A stretch of DNA of 11,031 bases from Nitratifractor sp. (GCA_015485845.1 WFSU01000171.1:1-11031); one strand, 5' to 3'. Shown: positions 1 to 6,305, counted from the first letter of the stretch. The notes: a model not told the origin generated them from the letters alone. Program-made: numbers and translations.

Positions 1-24
1 ACCCTTTTCGAAAGGTTTATTTGT

Positions 25-48
25 GCACAAGGGGATTTCCCCCTGTGC
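25..48 (-). terminator. Hairpin downstream of dppA, possible terminator
   Basis: A 10-bp stem (one G-U pair) with a four-base AAAT loop starts 17 bases after the dppA stop codon. A second, weaker hairpin with a CGAA loop occupies about 1-16. Neither is followed by a clear U-run on the minus strand, so termination is uncertain. They could instead be 3'-end stabilisers or an attenuating spacer before further dpp transporter genes outside the window. Confidence 0.35.
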
Positions 49-64
49 GGTGATATATGGCGGA

Positions 65-1663
65 TTATTTATCCAGCCAGACTTTGTCGAAGCGTCGTTT
101 CCCCATGGGATCGAGCTTGAAGTTCATGACATTTTTCCGGATCGGCTCGACGACGAGCGAGTTGGCGATGGTGACCCAGGGAACCTGATCGGCGAAGATC
201 TCCTGTGCCTTCATGTAGAGCTTGGTACGCTCTTTGATGTCGGTCGTGGTCTTGGCTTTGGCGATCAAGGCATCAAACTCGGGGTTTTTCCATCCGGCGC
301 GGTTGGCGGCAGGTACTTTGGCCGCATTGGAGGTGAGCAGGACGTTCAGGAAGTTGTCCGGATCGCCGTTGTCTCCGGTCCAGCCGAGCAGACAGGAATC
401 GTCTTCGAAGTGCCGTCCTTTGTCAAGATAGGTACTCCAGTCATAAGAGACGATCTTGGTCTTGACCCCGATTTTGGCCAGGTCAGCCTGCATCGCTTCG
501 GCGACTTTGCGTGCGTTGGGCATGTAGGGGCGTGAGACGGGCATCGCCCAGAGTTCAAATTCGAGGTTTTCGTGACCGGCTTCCTTGAGAAGGGCTTTGG
601 CTTTCTCGGGGTTGTACTCGTAGTGTTTGATGTTGGGGTTGTAGCTCCACATGGTGGGAGGGATCGGGGAGTCAGCGGGCTTGCCGAATCCGGCGTATAT
701 CGCTTTGACGATCGCCTCTTTGTTGATTCCGTAGTTGATCGCACGGCGGACACGGACATCACGGAAAGGGGCAAATTTGACTTCATCGAGGGCTAGGTAG
801 CCGACATTAAGCCCTTCTTGCTTGACCAGCTTGATGTTGGGATCGGCTTCGAGTTTGGCAACCTCCTCGGGATTGGGGAAGTCCATGACATGGATGGAGC
901 CGACTTTGAGCTCGGCAGCACGTACCGAAGCGTTGGTGATGACCTTGAGGATCAGTTTTTTGATGTACGGCTTCCCACCCCAGTATTTTTCGTTGGCGGT
1001 GAAGATCATTTTGTCGTCTTTGATCCATTTGACGAAAACAAACGGCCCGGTACCGACGGGATAATGGGAGAGACGATCGGCTTTTTTCTCCGCCAGCAGG
1101 TCGTTGGCGTATTGGCTGGAGAGGATCGAAGCAAAATCCATCGCGAGGTTGGAGATGAAGGGTGCTTCAGGCTTCTTCAAGAGAAATTTGACGGTGTATT
1201 TGTCTACTTTGACGACATCTTTGACAATGCTGTCCATGTCCATGGCACCCCAATATTTGTACGTACCACCCACTTCATGGAAGGGGTTGTTTTTGTCAAA
1301 CTGCCGCTTGAACGAAAAGACAACATCGTCGGCAGTAAATTCGGACTCTTTAGGGTAGAATTTGGTCGGGTGAAACATCACCCCTTTGCGCAGATGGAAG
1401 GTGTATTCCAGCCCATCCGGGGAAACATCCCAGGATTCGGCAAGTCCGGGCTCGAGTGTCGTAGTGCCGTTCTTGAACTGTACAAGGGTGTTGTAGACCT
1501 GCGTACTGGCGTAGAAGCTCTCTCCGTCTGTAGCATGTGCCGGGTCGAGGGACGATGAGTCCCCGCTGCGTCCGAAGACCAGCACGCCACCGTATTTGGG
1601 TTCGGCATGCATGAGCGATGTGGCCAGCAGTATCGCCAGCCCTGAGATGAGTAATTTTCTCAT
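65..1663 (-). CDS. dppA: Periplasmic dipeptide-binding protein of an ABC transporter (DppA-like)
   Basis: This is the solute-binding protein (SBP_bac_5 family) that captures di- or oligopeptides in the periplasm for an ABC importer. The 532-residue product is close to E. coli DppA in length. It has a Sec signal peptide (basic MRK, hydrophobic core to about residue 17, cleavage likely after LMHA) and the early SLDPAHATDGES segment. The motif GWTGDNGDPDNF is a DppA hallmark whose Asp contacts the peptide amino group. I chose the ATG at 1663 because a near-perfect Shine-Dalgarno (AAAGGAGGTA, 1671-1680) lies 7 bases upstream; the longer frame would place 39 basic residues before the signal peptide. 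No permease or ATPase gene is in the window, but they could lie downstream, beyond base 1. It diverges from a dipeptide epimerase, which fits peptide scavenging. Substrate specificity (dipeptide, murein peptide or heme) is not decided by sequence. Confidence 0.92.
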   Translation of the reverse strand: MRKLLISGLAILLATSLMHAEPKYGGVLVFGRSGDSSSLDPAHATDGESFYASTQVYNTLVQFKNGTTTLEPGLAESWDVSPDGLEYTFHLRKGVMFHPTKFYPKESEFTADDVVFSFKRQFDKNNPFHEVGGTYKYWGAMDMDSIVKDVVKVDKYTVKFLLKKPEAPFISNLAMDFASILSSQYANDLLAEKKADRLSHYPVGTGPFVFVKWIKDDKMIFTANEKYWGGKPYIKKLILKVITNASVRAAELKVGSIHVMDFPNPEEVAKLEADPNIKLVKQEGLNVGYLALDEVKFAPFRDVRVRRAINYGINKEAIVKAIYAGFGKPADSPIPPTMWSYNPNIKHYEYNPEKAKALLKEAGHENLEFELWAMPVSRPYMPNARKVAEAMQADLAKIGVKTKIVSYDWSTYLDKGRHFEDDSCLLGWTGDNGDPDNFLNVLLTSNAAKVPAANRAGWKNPEFDALIAKAKTTTDIKERTKLYMKAQEIFADQVPWVTIANSLVVEPIRKNVMNFKLDPMGKRRFDKVWLDK

Positions 1664-1697
1664 AATGATGTACCTCCTTTTGTATGTGTACCTGCGT

Positions 1698-1703
1698 ATT
1701 GTA
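1698..1703 (-). promoter_or_regulatory. Likely -10 box for dppA (TACAAT)
   Basis: TACAAT on the minus strand lies 34 bases before the dppA ATG, preceded by a T-rich stretch and with no recognisable -35. This is the usual form of sigma-70 promoters in Campylobacterota. Confidence 0.45.
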
Positions 1704-1760
1704 CCTGAAAGTAGCCTCAAAAGTCCATATTTTCTGTAGAAAAGTTTTATAAAAGTTGCT

Positions 1761-1766
1761 ATAATG
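1761..1766 (+). promoter_or_regulatory. Likely -10 box for the dipeptide epimerase (TATAAT)
   Basis: A perfect TATAAT preceded by TTGC lies 28 bases before the epimerase ATG. No good -35 is visible. A short AAGG (about 1785-1788) serves as the ribosome binding site. Confidence 0.6.
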
Positions 1767-1794
1767 GTATGGAAATTCACGATGAAGGCAACTC

Positions 1795-2889
1795 ATGATA
1801 ATTACCTCGATTATGTTTGGCGAAAATATCATACCGTTGAAACAATCTTTTGTTACAGCACTGAGGCGGGTGGAGTATCTGGAGTCGATTGTCGTATGTG
1901 TCAAGACGGAGAGCGGGTGGATCGGGTATGGGGAGACGGCACCGACAGAGGCGATTACCGGAGAGAGTAAGCGGTCGATAATGACAGCACTGAGACGAGT
2001 GCAGAAAGAGATTATAGGAGAAGATCTGGCGAATCTCGATGCGGTGCTCAGGAAGATGCACGCGACAATCGATGGCCACCCCAATGCCCAATCGGCCATG
2101 GAGATTGCGTTGTATGATCTGGCTGCACAGGCCGCAGGGTTGCCGTTGGTTACCTATCTTGGAGGATCATCTATCCGGTCACTGGAGACAGGGATCACGA
2201 TTAGCCTCGGAAGTTCTGAAGAGATGGTGGCGCAGGCACTTCATGCTCTGGATGATGGCTATCGGTCGCTCAAGATCAAGCTGGGAGCCGATCCGAGAGA
2301 GGATCTGGAGCGGATAGTGGCGATTCACGATGCGGTTGGGGAGGGTGCCCGGCTCAAACTCGATGCCAATCAGGGCTGGAGTACGAAAGAGGCGATCGCG
2401 TTCCTCTCAGCGATCGAGGCACGAAAGATTCCGGTCGAGCTGATCGAGCAGCCTCTGCCACGGGAGGATCTATCGGGATTGGCGGAAGTCCGTCGCCACA
2501 CGACGGTGCCGATTCTCGTCGATGAGAGTGTGTTTACTCTCGAGGATGCCAAAGCCGTGCTGGCTCGAGGAGCGGCCGATTGTATCAATATCAAACTGGA
2601 CAAGTGCGGTGGCATCTCCGAAGCACTACGGATCGCCGATCTGTGTGCCGAAGCGAACGTGCCGTGTATGATGGGGTGCATGCTCGAAGGAGCCGTGAGC
2701 GTGGGGGCAGCCGCTCATGTCGCGGCGGCTCGTCCGGAGACCATCACCATGATCGATTTGGATGCCCCGATGCTGTGTGCCGATCAGCCGGTGAGGGGTG
2801 GTGTGGTTTTTTCCGGTGCGGCGATTACTATCCCGGAGCGGAGCGGATTGGGGATTGAGGAGATAGCAGGGGTGATGTGGTGGGAATAG
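1795..2889 (+). CDS. Dipeptide epimerase (L-Ala-D/L-Glu epimerase type, enolase superfamily)
   Basis: This is a cytoplasmic Mg-dependent enzyme that inverts the alpha-carbon of the C-terminal residue of a dipeptide, in the classic case turning murein-derived L-Ala-D-Glu into a degradable form. Residues 1-125 form the capping domain, with the GYGETAPTEAITGES loop (44-58). The barrel carries the base pair KIK (160-162), metal ligands D190 (LDANQGW), E218 (ELIEQP) and D243 (VDES), and the second base K268 (IKLDKCGG). The DxD motif (D321, D323 in MIDLDAP) is the family feature that binds the substrate amino group and separates dipeptide epimerases from other muconate-lactonising-type enzymes. At 364 residues it is full length. 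It is divergent from dppA and convergent with the esterase gene, 6 bases apart. The exact dipeptide preference cannot be read from sequence. Confidence 0.9.
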   Translation: MIITSIMFGENIIPLKQSFVTALRRVEYLESIVVCVKTESGWIGYGETAPTEAITGESKRSIMTALRRVQKEIIGEDLANLDAVLRKMHATIDGHPNAQSAMEIALYDLAAQAAGLPLVTYLGGSSIRSLETGITISLGSSEEMVAQALHALDDGYRSLKIKLGADPREDLERIVAIHDAVGEGARLKLDANQGWSTKEAIAFLSAIEARKIPVELIEQPLPREDLSGLAEVRRHTTVPILVDESVFTLEDAKAVLARGAADCINIKLDKCGGISEALRIADLCAEANVPCMMGCMLEGAVSVGAAAHVAAARPETITMIDLDAPMLCADQPVRGGVVFSGAAITIPERSGLGIEEIAGVMWWE

Positions 2890-2895
2890 GCTTGA

Positions 2896-3438
2896 TTATG
2901 CAGACAGGAGGAAACTGTCCATACTTTCAAAATGGCGCTCCAGCCCTTCAAAATGGTGACCGCCTCCCTCTTCGAGGCACGCTTTGGCTCCATCAAAATA
3001 TTCCAGAGCCACCCGATAGTCCAATACCGCATCCCCCTTTTGCAGGCAGAGATAATAGTGTTTGGGGTCGGGGTTTTCGACCGCATACTTTTCCAGCTCT
3101 TTGAGATGGTGCTCCTGCCACTCGAAAGTTTCTCCGTCGTGCGTCGTGTTGGTACCGAGGTAAGCGTGGGTTGTGACAAACGGTCGAGTGGAAGGGTTGA
3201 TAAGCACCGCTGGTATATCGTATTTCTCTGCCAGATAGGTGGCATAATACCCCCCGAGAGAACTAGCGATGAGACCTGTGATGGAATGATGTTTTAAAAG
3301 ATTTTCCATATAGCTGATGGCTGCATCCGGCGTGACAGGATGATCGGAGAGGTGAAGGTATTCGCCATAATATTTTTTCAAAAGTTGTGATGTTTGTGAG
3401 CGGGGTGTCGTTCGAAATCCGTGGATATAAAGTAGCAA
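2896..3438 (-). CDS. YqiA-family alpha/beta-hydrolase esterase
   Basis: A small cytoplasmic alpha/beta-hydrolase of the YqiA/UPF0227 group, which hydrolyses short acyl esters in vitro; the physiological substrate is unknown. The 180-residue protein opens with LLYIHGF, carries the nucleophile elbow ASSLGG (S60, with Ala replacing the first Gly of GxSxG), an acid in KGDAVLDY (D136 or D140), and the catalytic His in GGGHHF (H161). The start is a TTG at 3436-3438 with AAAGG seven bases upstream. No ATG or GTG fits, since the first internal Met would remove the HGF strand and the oxyanion region. It lies 31 bases downstream of tRNA-Ser on the same strand and may be transcribed with it. It is convergent with the epimerase gene. 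Confidence 0.85.
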   Translation of the reverse strand: MLLYIHGFRTTPRSQTSQLLKKYYGEYLHLSDHPVTPDAAISYMENLLKHHSITGLIASSLGGYYATYLAEKYDIPAVLINPSTRPFVTTHAYLGTNTTHDGETFEWQEHHLKELEKYAVENPDPKHYYLCLQKGDAVLDYRVALEYFDGAKACLEEGGGHHFEGLERHFESMDSFLLSA

Positions 3439-3469
3439 AGGATTGCCTTTGATTAAAAGAAAAAGAAGA

Positions 3470-3560
3470 TGGCGGACAGTGAGGGATTCGAACCCTCGAT
3501 ACCCGTTAGGATATGCACCCTTAGCAGGGGTGTGGTTTCAGCCAACTCACCCAACTGTCC
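3470..3560 (-). tRNA. tRNA-Ser (GCU)
   Basis: The minus strand folds into a class II tRNA. The acceptor stem is GGACAGT/ACTGTCC with discriminator G and an encoded CCA. The anticodon stem CACCC/GGGTG holds the loop CTGCTAA (anticodon GCU, reading AGC/AGU). There is a long variable arm and a GGTTCGAATCC T-arm. A -10 box lies just upstream. Confidence 0.96.
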
Positions 3561-3573
3561 TTTGGTGGGTGGC

Positions 3574-3579
3574 ATTATA
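3574..3579 (-). promoter_or_regulatory. -10 box for tRNA-Ser (TATAAT)
   Basis: A perfect TATAAT on the minus strand lies 13 bases before the mature tRNA 5' end, a good distance for a short 5' leader. It is back to back with the promoter of the 41-residue protein. Confidence 0.6.
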
Positions 3580-3634
3580 GTGAAGCGGGGTTAAATATGG
3601 GCTTAAAAGTAAGGGGTTTTCTGCGGAAATTGGA

Positions 3635-3640
3635 TAGAAT
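3635..3640 (+). promoter_or_regulatory. Possible -10 box for the 41-residue membrane protein (TAGAAT)
   Basis: TTGGATAGAAT has an extended -10 look and lies 23 bases before the ATG at 3664. No -35 is evident. Confidence 0.4.
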
Positions 3641-3663
3641 ACTTCCTAAAAAAGAGAGTTAAA

Positions 3664-3789
3664 ATGCAGAAACTTGCCCCATTGATTATCTTGGCGATGT
3701 TTGTAATTGCTGCGATTGTGATTATCCAAGGTTTGAATACCGCCAATGAGTTGGCGCATCCGAAGAAAGTGGAGCAGACTACGCCGTAG
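3664..3789 (+). CDS. 41-residue single-pass membrane miniprotein
   Basis: I do not recognise this protein. The frame encodes 41 residues: a short N-terminus (MQKLAP), a strongly hydrophobic helix at about residues 7-23 (LIILAMFVIAAIVIIQG), then a polar tail ending KKVEQTTP, so one transmembrane segment is predicted. Support for its being real: a GAGAG ribosome binding site 7 bases before the ATG, a -10-like box just upstream, and a composition typical of a membrane anchor. It sits between tRNA-Ser and a REP-like repeat that follows its stop by about 10 bases. Small hydrophobic proteins of this kind may modulate larger membrane complexes, but nothing here identifies a partner. Confidence 0.6.
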   Translation: MQKLAPLIILAMFVIAAIVIIQGLNTANELAHPKKVEQTTP

Positions 3790-3799
3790 CCTTTTTCTT

Positions 3800-3876
3800 G
3801 GAGTAGGGACTTCAGTCCCGTATAATAAGACTCTCATTAAGGGGAACCATCTTAACGGGACTGAAGTCCCTGCTCC
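3800..3876. repeat. REP-like inverted pair A, overlapping the 3' end of pyrF
   Basis: Two 21-base copies face each other, 3800-3820 and 3856-3876, matching as inverted repeats with one mismatch and separated by 35 bases. Each has a GGAG head, two bases, then the hairpin GGGAC-TTCA-GTCCC. Heads point outward, the arrangement called a REPIN or BIME. The right copy lies inside pyrF and encodes its last residues and stop. As an inverted pair downstream of converging genes it may also act as a bidirectional terminator or mRNA stabiliser. Confidence 0.8.
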
Positions 3877-4565
3877 TGCTGTATCGCCTCGAGAATCCTG
3901 CGTACTTTGGCTGCTGGATCGGGATCACGGTAGATGGGGCGGCCGATGACGGGGAAATCGACCTGCTCAGTGCGGGCGACTTCGAGGGTCGCGACCCGCT
4001 GTTGGTCGCCGGCATCCTCGCCAAACGGGCGGATACCCGGGCAGAGGGTGAGGAATGTTTCATCCGTGGCCGCCTTGATCGCGCGGCTCTCAAACGCGCT
4101 GCTAACGACCCCATCCAAGCCGTTTTCGTAACTCATTTTTGCAAACTCCCCAGCCTTTTGATCGATGCCCACCCCGTAGATACTCGCAAATCCTGCCTCG
4201 TCAAACGAGGTCAATGCCGTCACCGCCAGCACCAAAGGCCGCTCAGTTTGCTGCCCCAGTCGCTCCATCACGGTACGCATTGCCACGGCACCGGCGCTGG
4301 CGTGGATGTTGAACATATCGACCCCCAGCAAGGCGATCTCTTCGGCGGCATCGGCCATGGTGTTGGGGATGTCGTAGAGTTTGAGGTCGAGGAAGATGCG
4401 GAAATGGGGATTGATCTGCTTGAGGGTGTCGATAAACGCCCGGCCATCGCGGATGTAGCTGCGGAAACCCACTTTCATCCAGAGGTTGTCGTAGCCGGCC
4501 AGCGATTCAGCCAGCTGCATGTTTTCCGAAGCGGTGGGGAGATCGAGGGCGACGCAGAGTTGCAT
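3852..4565 (-). CDS. pyrF: Orotidine 5'-phosphate decarboxylase
   Basis: Catalyses the last step of de novo UMP synthesis, decarboxylating OMP in the cytosol. This is the group 1 bacterial type, 237 residues. The N-terminal strand VALDLP precedes K31 (WMKVG). The catalytic D-K-D array is D60, K62, D65 in LDLKLYDIPNT. CPGIRP (175-180) and the phosphate-gripping R209 in VIGRP are present. The start at 4563-4565 has AGGA 8-11 bases upstream. The extreme C-terminus (EQGLQSR and the TAA) is encoded by the right half of REP-like pair A, so this gene seems to have gained a new stop and a short tail from a repeat. The active site is complete, so the enzyme should be functional. It stands alone, divergent from the cyclophilin gene. 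Confidence 0.96.
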   Translation of the reverse strand: MQLCVALDLPTASENMQLAESLAGYDNLWMKVGFRSYIRDGRAFIDTLKQINPHFRIFLDLKLYDIPNTMADAAEEIALLGVDMFNIHASAGAVAMRTVMERLGQQTERPLVLAVTALTSFDEAGFASIYGVGIDQKAGEFAKMSYENGLDGVVSSAFESRAIKAATDETFLTLCPGIRPFGEDAGDQQRVATLEVARTEQVDFPVIGRPIYRDPDPAAKVRRILEAIQQEQGLQSR

Positions 4566-4604
4566 GGGGTGTTCCTGTTTACTTTGTGTTGGTGATATTT
4601 TGGG

Positions 4605-4614
4605 TATAATTCTA
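4605..4614. promoter_or_regulatory. Overlapping divergent -10 boxes for ppiB and pyrF
   Basis: TATAATTCTA reads as a perfect TATAAT on plus (4605-4610, 32 bases before the cyclophilin ATG) and TAGAAT on minus (4609-4614, 43 bases before the pyrF ATG), overlapping by two bases. The plus box has an extended TTTTGGG lead. The plus assignment is stronger than the minus one. Confidence 0.5.
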
Positions 4615-4642
4615 TCTAAAATTCAGACAAAGAAGGATAAAC

Positions 4643-5161
4643 ATGTTCGGAAAGAAACTCAAAGAGTACAACCTCTCCCCCGAAGAGCTTGACAAACTCC
4701 AGTACGCCATCGTCGAGACCGACAAGGGAACCATCACGCTCAAACTCTACCCCAAAGACGCGCCTGTCGCTGTAGCGAACATCGCCGAGTTGGCTAACAG
4801 CGGCTTTTACGATGGTTTGAAATTTCACCGGGTCATTCCGGGCTTCATGGCGCAGGGAGGCTGCCCCCACTCCAAAGACAACCCTGCTATGGCCGGTACC
4901 GGCGGCCCGGGATGGGCGATCAAGTGCGAGACCGACAACGGCATCAAGCACAAGCGCGGAGCCCTCTCCATGGCACATGCGGGCAAAGATACCGGCGGTA
5001 GCCAGTTCTTTATTACCTTTGTCGATACACCACATCTCGATGGCGTACATACCGTATTTGGCGGGATCGAAGAGGATGACATCGAGAGTTTCAAAGTGCT
5101 TGACAGTATCAATCAGAATGATGAGATTAAGAGTATTCGCGTTGTAGAAGAGAGAGGGTGA
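4643..5161 (+). CDS. ppiB: Cytoplasmic peptidyl-prolyl cis-trans isomerase (cyclophilin)
   Basis: A cyclophilin-type PPIase that speeds proline isomerisation in folding proteins. It is 172 residues with no signal peptide, so it acts in the cytoplasm. After a charged leader (1-20) the barrel begins. Active-site residues are visible in FHRVIPGFMAQGG (R63, F68, M69, Q71), GSQFFIT (Q121, F123) and HLDGVHTVFG (H131, H136, F139). H131 takes the place of the Trp of human cyclophilin A, a change that often goes with weak cyclosporin binding. The ATG at 4643 has AAGGA 5 bases upstream. It is transcribed alone, from a TATAAT promoter to an intrinsic terminator after the stop. The ppiB name follows family usage for cytosolic forms. 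Confidence 0.95.
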   Translation: MFGKKLKEYNLSPEELDKLQYAIVETDKGTITLKLYPKDAPVAVANIAELANSGFYDGLKFHRVIPGFMAQGGCPHSKDNPAMAGTGGPGWAIKCETDNGIKHKRGALSMAHAGKDTGGSQFFITFVDTPHLDGVHTVFGGIEEDDIESFKVLDSINQNDEIKSIRVVEERG

Positions 5162-5203
5162 GAAAATTAAAAGGTAGAAATTAAAAATTAGAAATTCTGG
5201 TAG

Positions 5204-5224
5204 GCGTTGCTTTGCAACGCTTTT
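5204..5224 (+). terminator. Intrinsic terminator of ppiB
   Basis: A perfect 7-bp stem GCGTTGC/GCAACGC with a TTT loop is directly followed by TTTT and more T/A-rich sequence. It lies 42 bases after the cyclophilin stop. Confidence 0.8.
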
Positions 5225-5231
5225 ATTATAT

Positions 5232-5280
5232 TGGGGACGCGACTTTAGTCGCGTTTAGTGGGACTGAAGTCCCAGCCCCA
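5232..5280. repeat. REP-like inverted pair B
   Basis: A compact pair with heads outward. The left copy has head TGGGG and hairpin GCGAC-TTTA-GTCGC (full stem ACGCGAC/GTCGCGT, 5237-5254). The right copy is hairpin GGGACTGAAGTCCC (5260-5273), then GCCCCA as the inverted head. Only 5 bases separate the hairpins. The left stem differs from GGGAC/GTCCC at both paired positions, so pairing is kept. Confidence 0.7.
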
Positions 5281-5286
5281 GATACA

Positions 5287-5304
5287 AGTGGAGCTTAATC
5301 CACT
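5287..5304 (-). terminator. Hairpin just after the distal P-II gene
   Basis: AGTGGA/TCCACT forms a 6-bp stem around a 6-base loop, starting 4 bases after the stop of the P-II gene that ends at 5308. There is no long U-run (TTGTATC follows). It may be a weak terminator, or a diverged lone REP-type hairpin beside pair B. Confidence 0.4.
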
Positions 5305-5307
5305 TTC

Positions 5308-5649
5308 TTACAACGCTTCTTCATCCTCTTCATCCGTACGGATCCGCACGACGCGGTTGACATCACTGACAAAGATTTTACCATCCCCGATCTTGCCGGT
5401 TTTGGCGGCTTCTTTGATGGTATTGACGGTAATATCAGCATACTCCTGAGAGCTGACGTAGATCTCAAGTTTGACTTTGGGGATGAAATCCACCACATAT
5501 TCTGCCCCACGATAGAGCTCACTATGTCCCTGCTGACGGCCGTAACCTTTGACTTCTGAAATGGTCATCCCTTCGATCCCAGCTTCGATGAGAGCGTCTT
5601 TGACATCTTCGAGTTTGAAGGGCTTGATGACGGCTTCTATTTTCTTCAT
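5308..5649 (-). CDS. glnB: P-II nitrogen regulatory protein, copy 1 (distal to amtB)
   Basis: A trimeric signal protein that senses ATP/ADP and 2-oxoglutarate and controls partners such as AmtB and nitrogen enzymes. It is 113 residues, full length. The T-loop KGYGRQQGHSELYRGAEYVVDF includes Y51, the classical uridylylation site. The second signature TGKIGDGKIFV (84-94) and the ATP-contacting arginines R102 and R104 (VRIRTDE) are present; numbering is one higher than in E. coli owing to a one-residue insertion near 65-72. The start at 5647-5649 has TAGGAG 5 bases upstream; the longer frame with 10 extra residues lacks this spacing. It is 92% identical (104/113) to the second copy upstream. Its own TATAAT and the shared 20-bp box lie upstream, so it is probably transcribed separately. 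Confidence 0.96.
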   Translation of the reverse strand: MKKIEAVIKPFKLEDVKDALIEAGIEGMTISEVKGYGRQQGHSELYRGAEYVVDFIPKVKLEIYVSSQEYADITVNTIKEAAKTGKIGDGKIFVSDVNRVVRIRTDEEDEEAL

Positions 5650-5677
5650 TTCTTCTCCTAAAAATTTTGATACAGGC

Positions 5678-5683
5678 ATTATA
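5678..5683 (-). promoter_or_regulatory. -10 box of the distal P-II gene (TATAAT)
   Basis: A perfect TATAAT on the minus strand lies 28 bases before the ATG. The region where a -35 would lie shows no TTGACA-like match. The shared 20-bp box begins 20 bases further upstream, suggesting an activated promoter. Confidence 0.6.
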
Positions 5684-5703
5684 TCGGAGGGGAGGGTTGG
5701 TGA

Positions 5704-5723
5704 GTGATTAAAATATAGGCAAA
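5704..5723 (-). promoter_or_regulatory. 20-bp box shared with the amtB upstream region
   Basis: On the minus strand this reads TTTGCCTATATTTTAATCAC and matches the box at 7838-7857 at 17 of 20 positions. It ends 20 bases upstream of the -10. The rest of the 5650-5963 gap holds T-rich TTTTTGA repeats (about 5727-5750) and REP-like pair C; I see no gene there. Confidence 0.45.
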
Positions 5724-5833
5724 TTGTTTTTTGATTTTTGATTTTTTGTAGATTGTGTGGTTAAATATTGGGCAGGAGAAAGCTGGAAGTCGTGTAGGGT
5801 ACGCAGTTGCGCACCTTTCGACGATATTTCTCT

Positions 5834-5909
5834 GGAAGCGGAGACTTCAGTCCCGCCCTATGTTTAAAGCGCATGGTGCCTTTTTTGTGGGGCTGAAGCC
5901 TCCACTTCC
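5834..5909. repeat. REP-like inverted pair C, between the two P-II genes
   Basis: Left copy 5834-5856 and right copy 5887-5909 in inverted orientation, heads outward. Read from the head, both are GGAAG-type followed by a hairpin with the same single bulged A: GCGG-A-GAC-TTCA-GTC-CCGC on the left, GTGG-A-GGC-TTCA-GCC-CCAC on the right. Two base pairs differ by compensatory or wobble-compatible change while the fold, bulge and loop stay the same. Confidence 0.75.
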
Positions 5910-5963
5910 TGATAGATCACGTTGCGATCTTGGTGTGATGTTTCACACCCTTTCGTGGGCTTT

Positions 5964-6305
5964 CTACAGCGCCTCTTCGTCAACCTCATCGGTACGAATC
6001 CGTACGACATGGTTAACATCGCTGACAAAGATTTTCCCGTCACCAATCTTGCCGGTTTTGGCAGCTTCTTTGATGGTGTTGACTGCTGTGTCGGCAAACT
6101 CTTGAGAACTGACGTAGATCTCGAGCTTGACTTTTGGGATGAAGTCTACGACGTATTCTGCCCCGCGATAGAGCTCACTGTGTCCCTGCTGGCGACCGTA
6201 ACCTTTGACCTCTGAGACGGTCATACCCTCGATGCCGGCGGCGACGAGAGCTTCTTTGACATCTTCGAGCTTAAAGGGCTTGATGACTGCTTCGATTTTT
6301 TTCAT
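5964..6305 (-). CDS. glnB: P-II nitrogen regulatory protein, copy 2 (adjacent to amtB)
   Basis: A second full-length P-II protein of 113 residues. The T-loop (residues 31-60, with Y46 and Y51) is identical to copy 1, as are TGKIGDGKIFV and the C-terminal arginines. The nine differences are D18E, I21V, E22A, I30V, Y70F, I73T, T74A, R99H and E108V, so all lie outside the T-loop. Being next to amtB, it is the one that would be called glnK by position, and it likely binds the AmtB pore to block ammonium uptake under nitrogen excess. The ATG at 6303-6305 has AAGGAAA about 6 bases upstream. Its leader, from a strong TATAAT at 6471-6476, is about 160 bases long and contains the structured element at 6352-6437. 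Confidence 0.96.
   Translation of the reverse strand: MKKIEAVIKPFKLEDVKEALVAAGIEGMTVSEVKGYGRQQGHSELYRGAEYVVDFIPKVKLEIYVSSQEFADTAVNTIKEAAKTGKIGDGKIFVSDVNHVVRIRTDEVDEEAL

Noticed and set aside
23..1558. Long open frames on the plus strand across dppA (for example 23-535 and 818-1558)
   Set aside because: They are antisense shadows of dppA. The translations are not family-like and lack ribosome binding sites.
3470..3560. tRNA-Ser as an integration site for a mobile element
   Set aside because: No integrase gene and no direct repeat of the tRNA 3' end was seen nearby.
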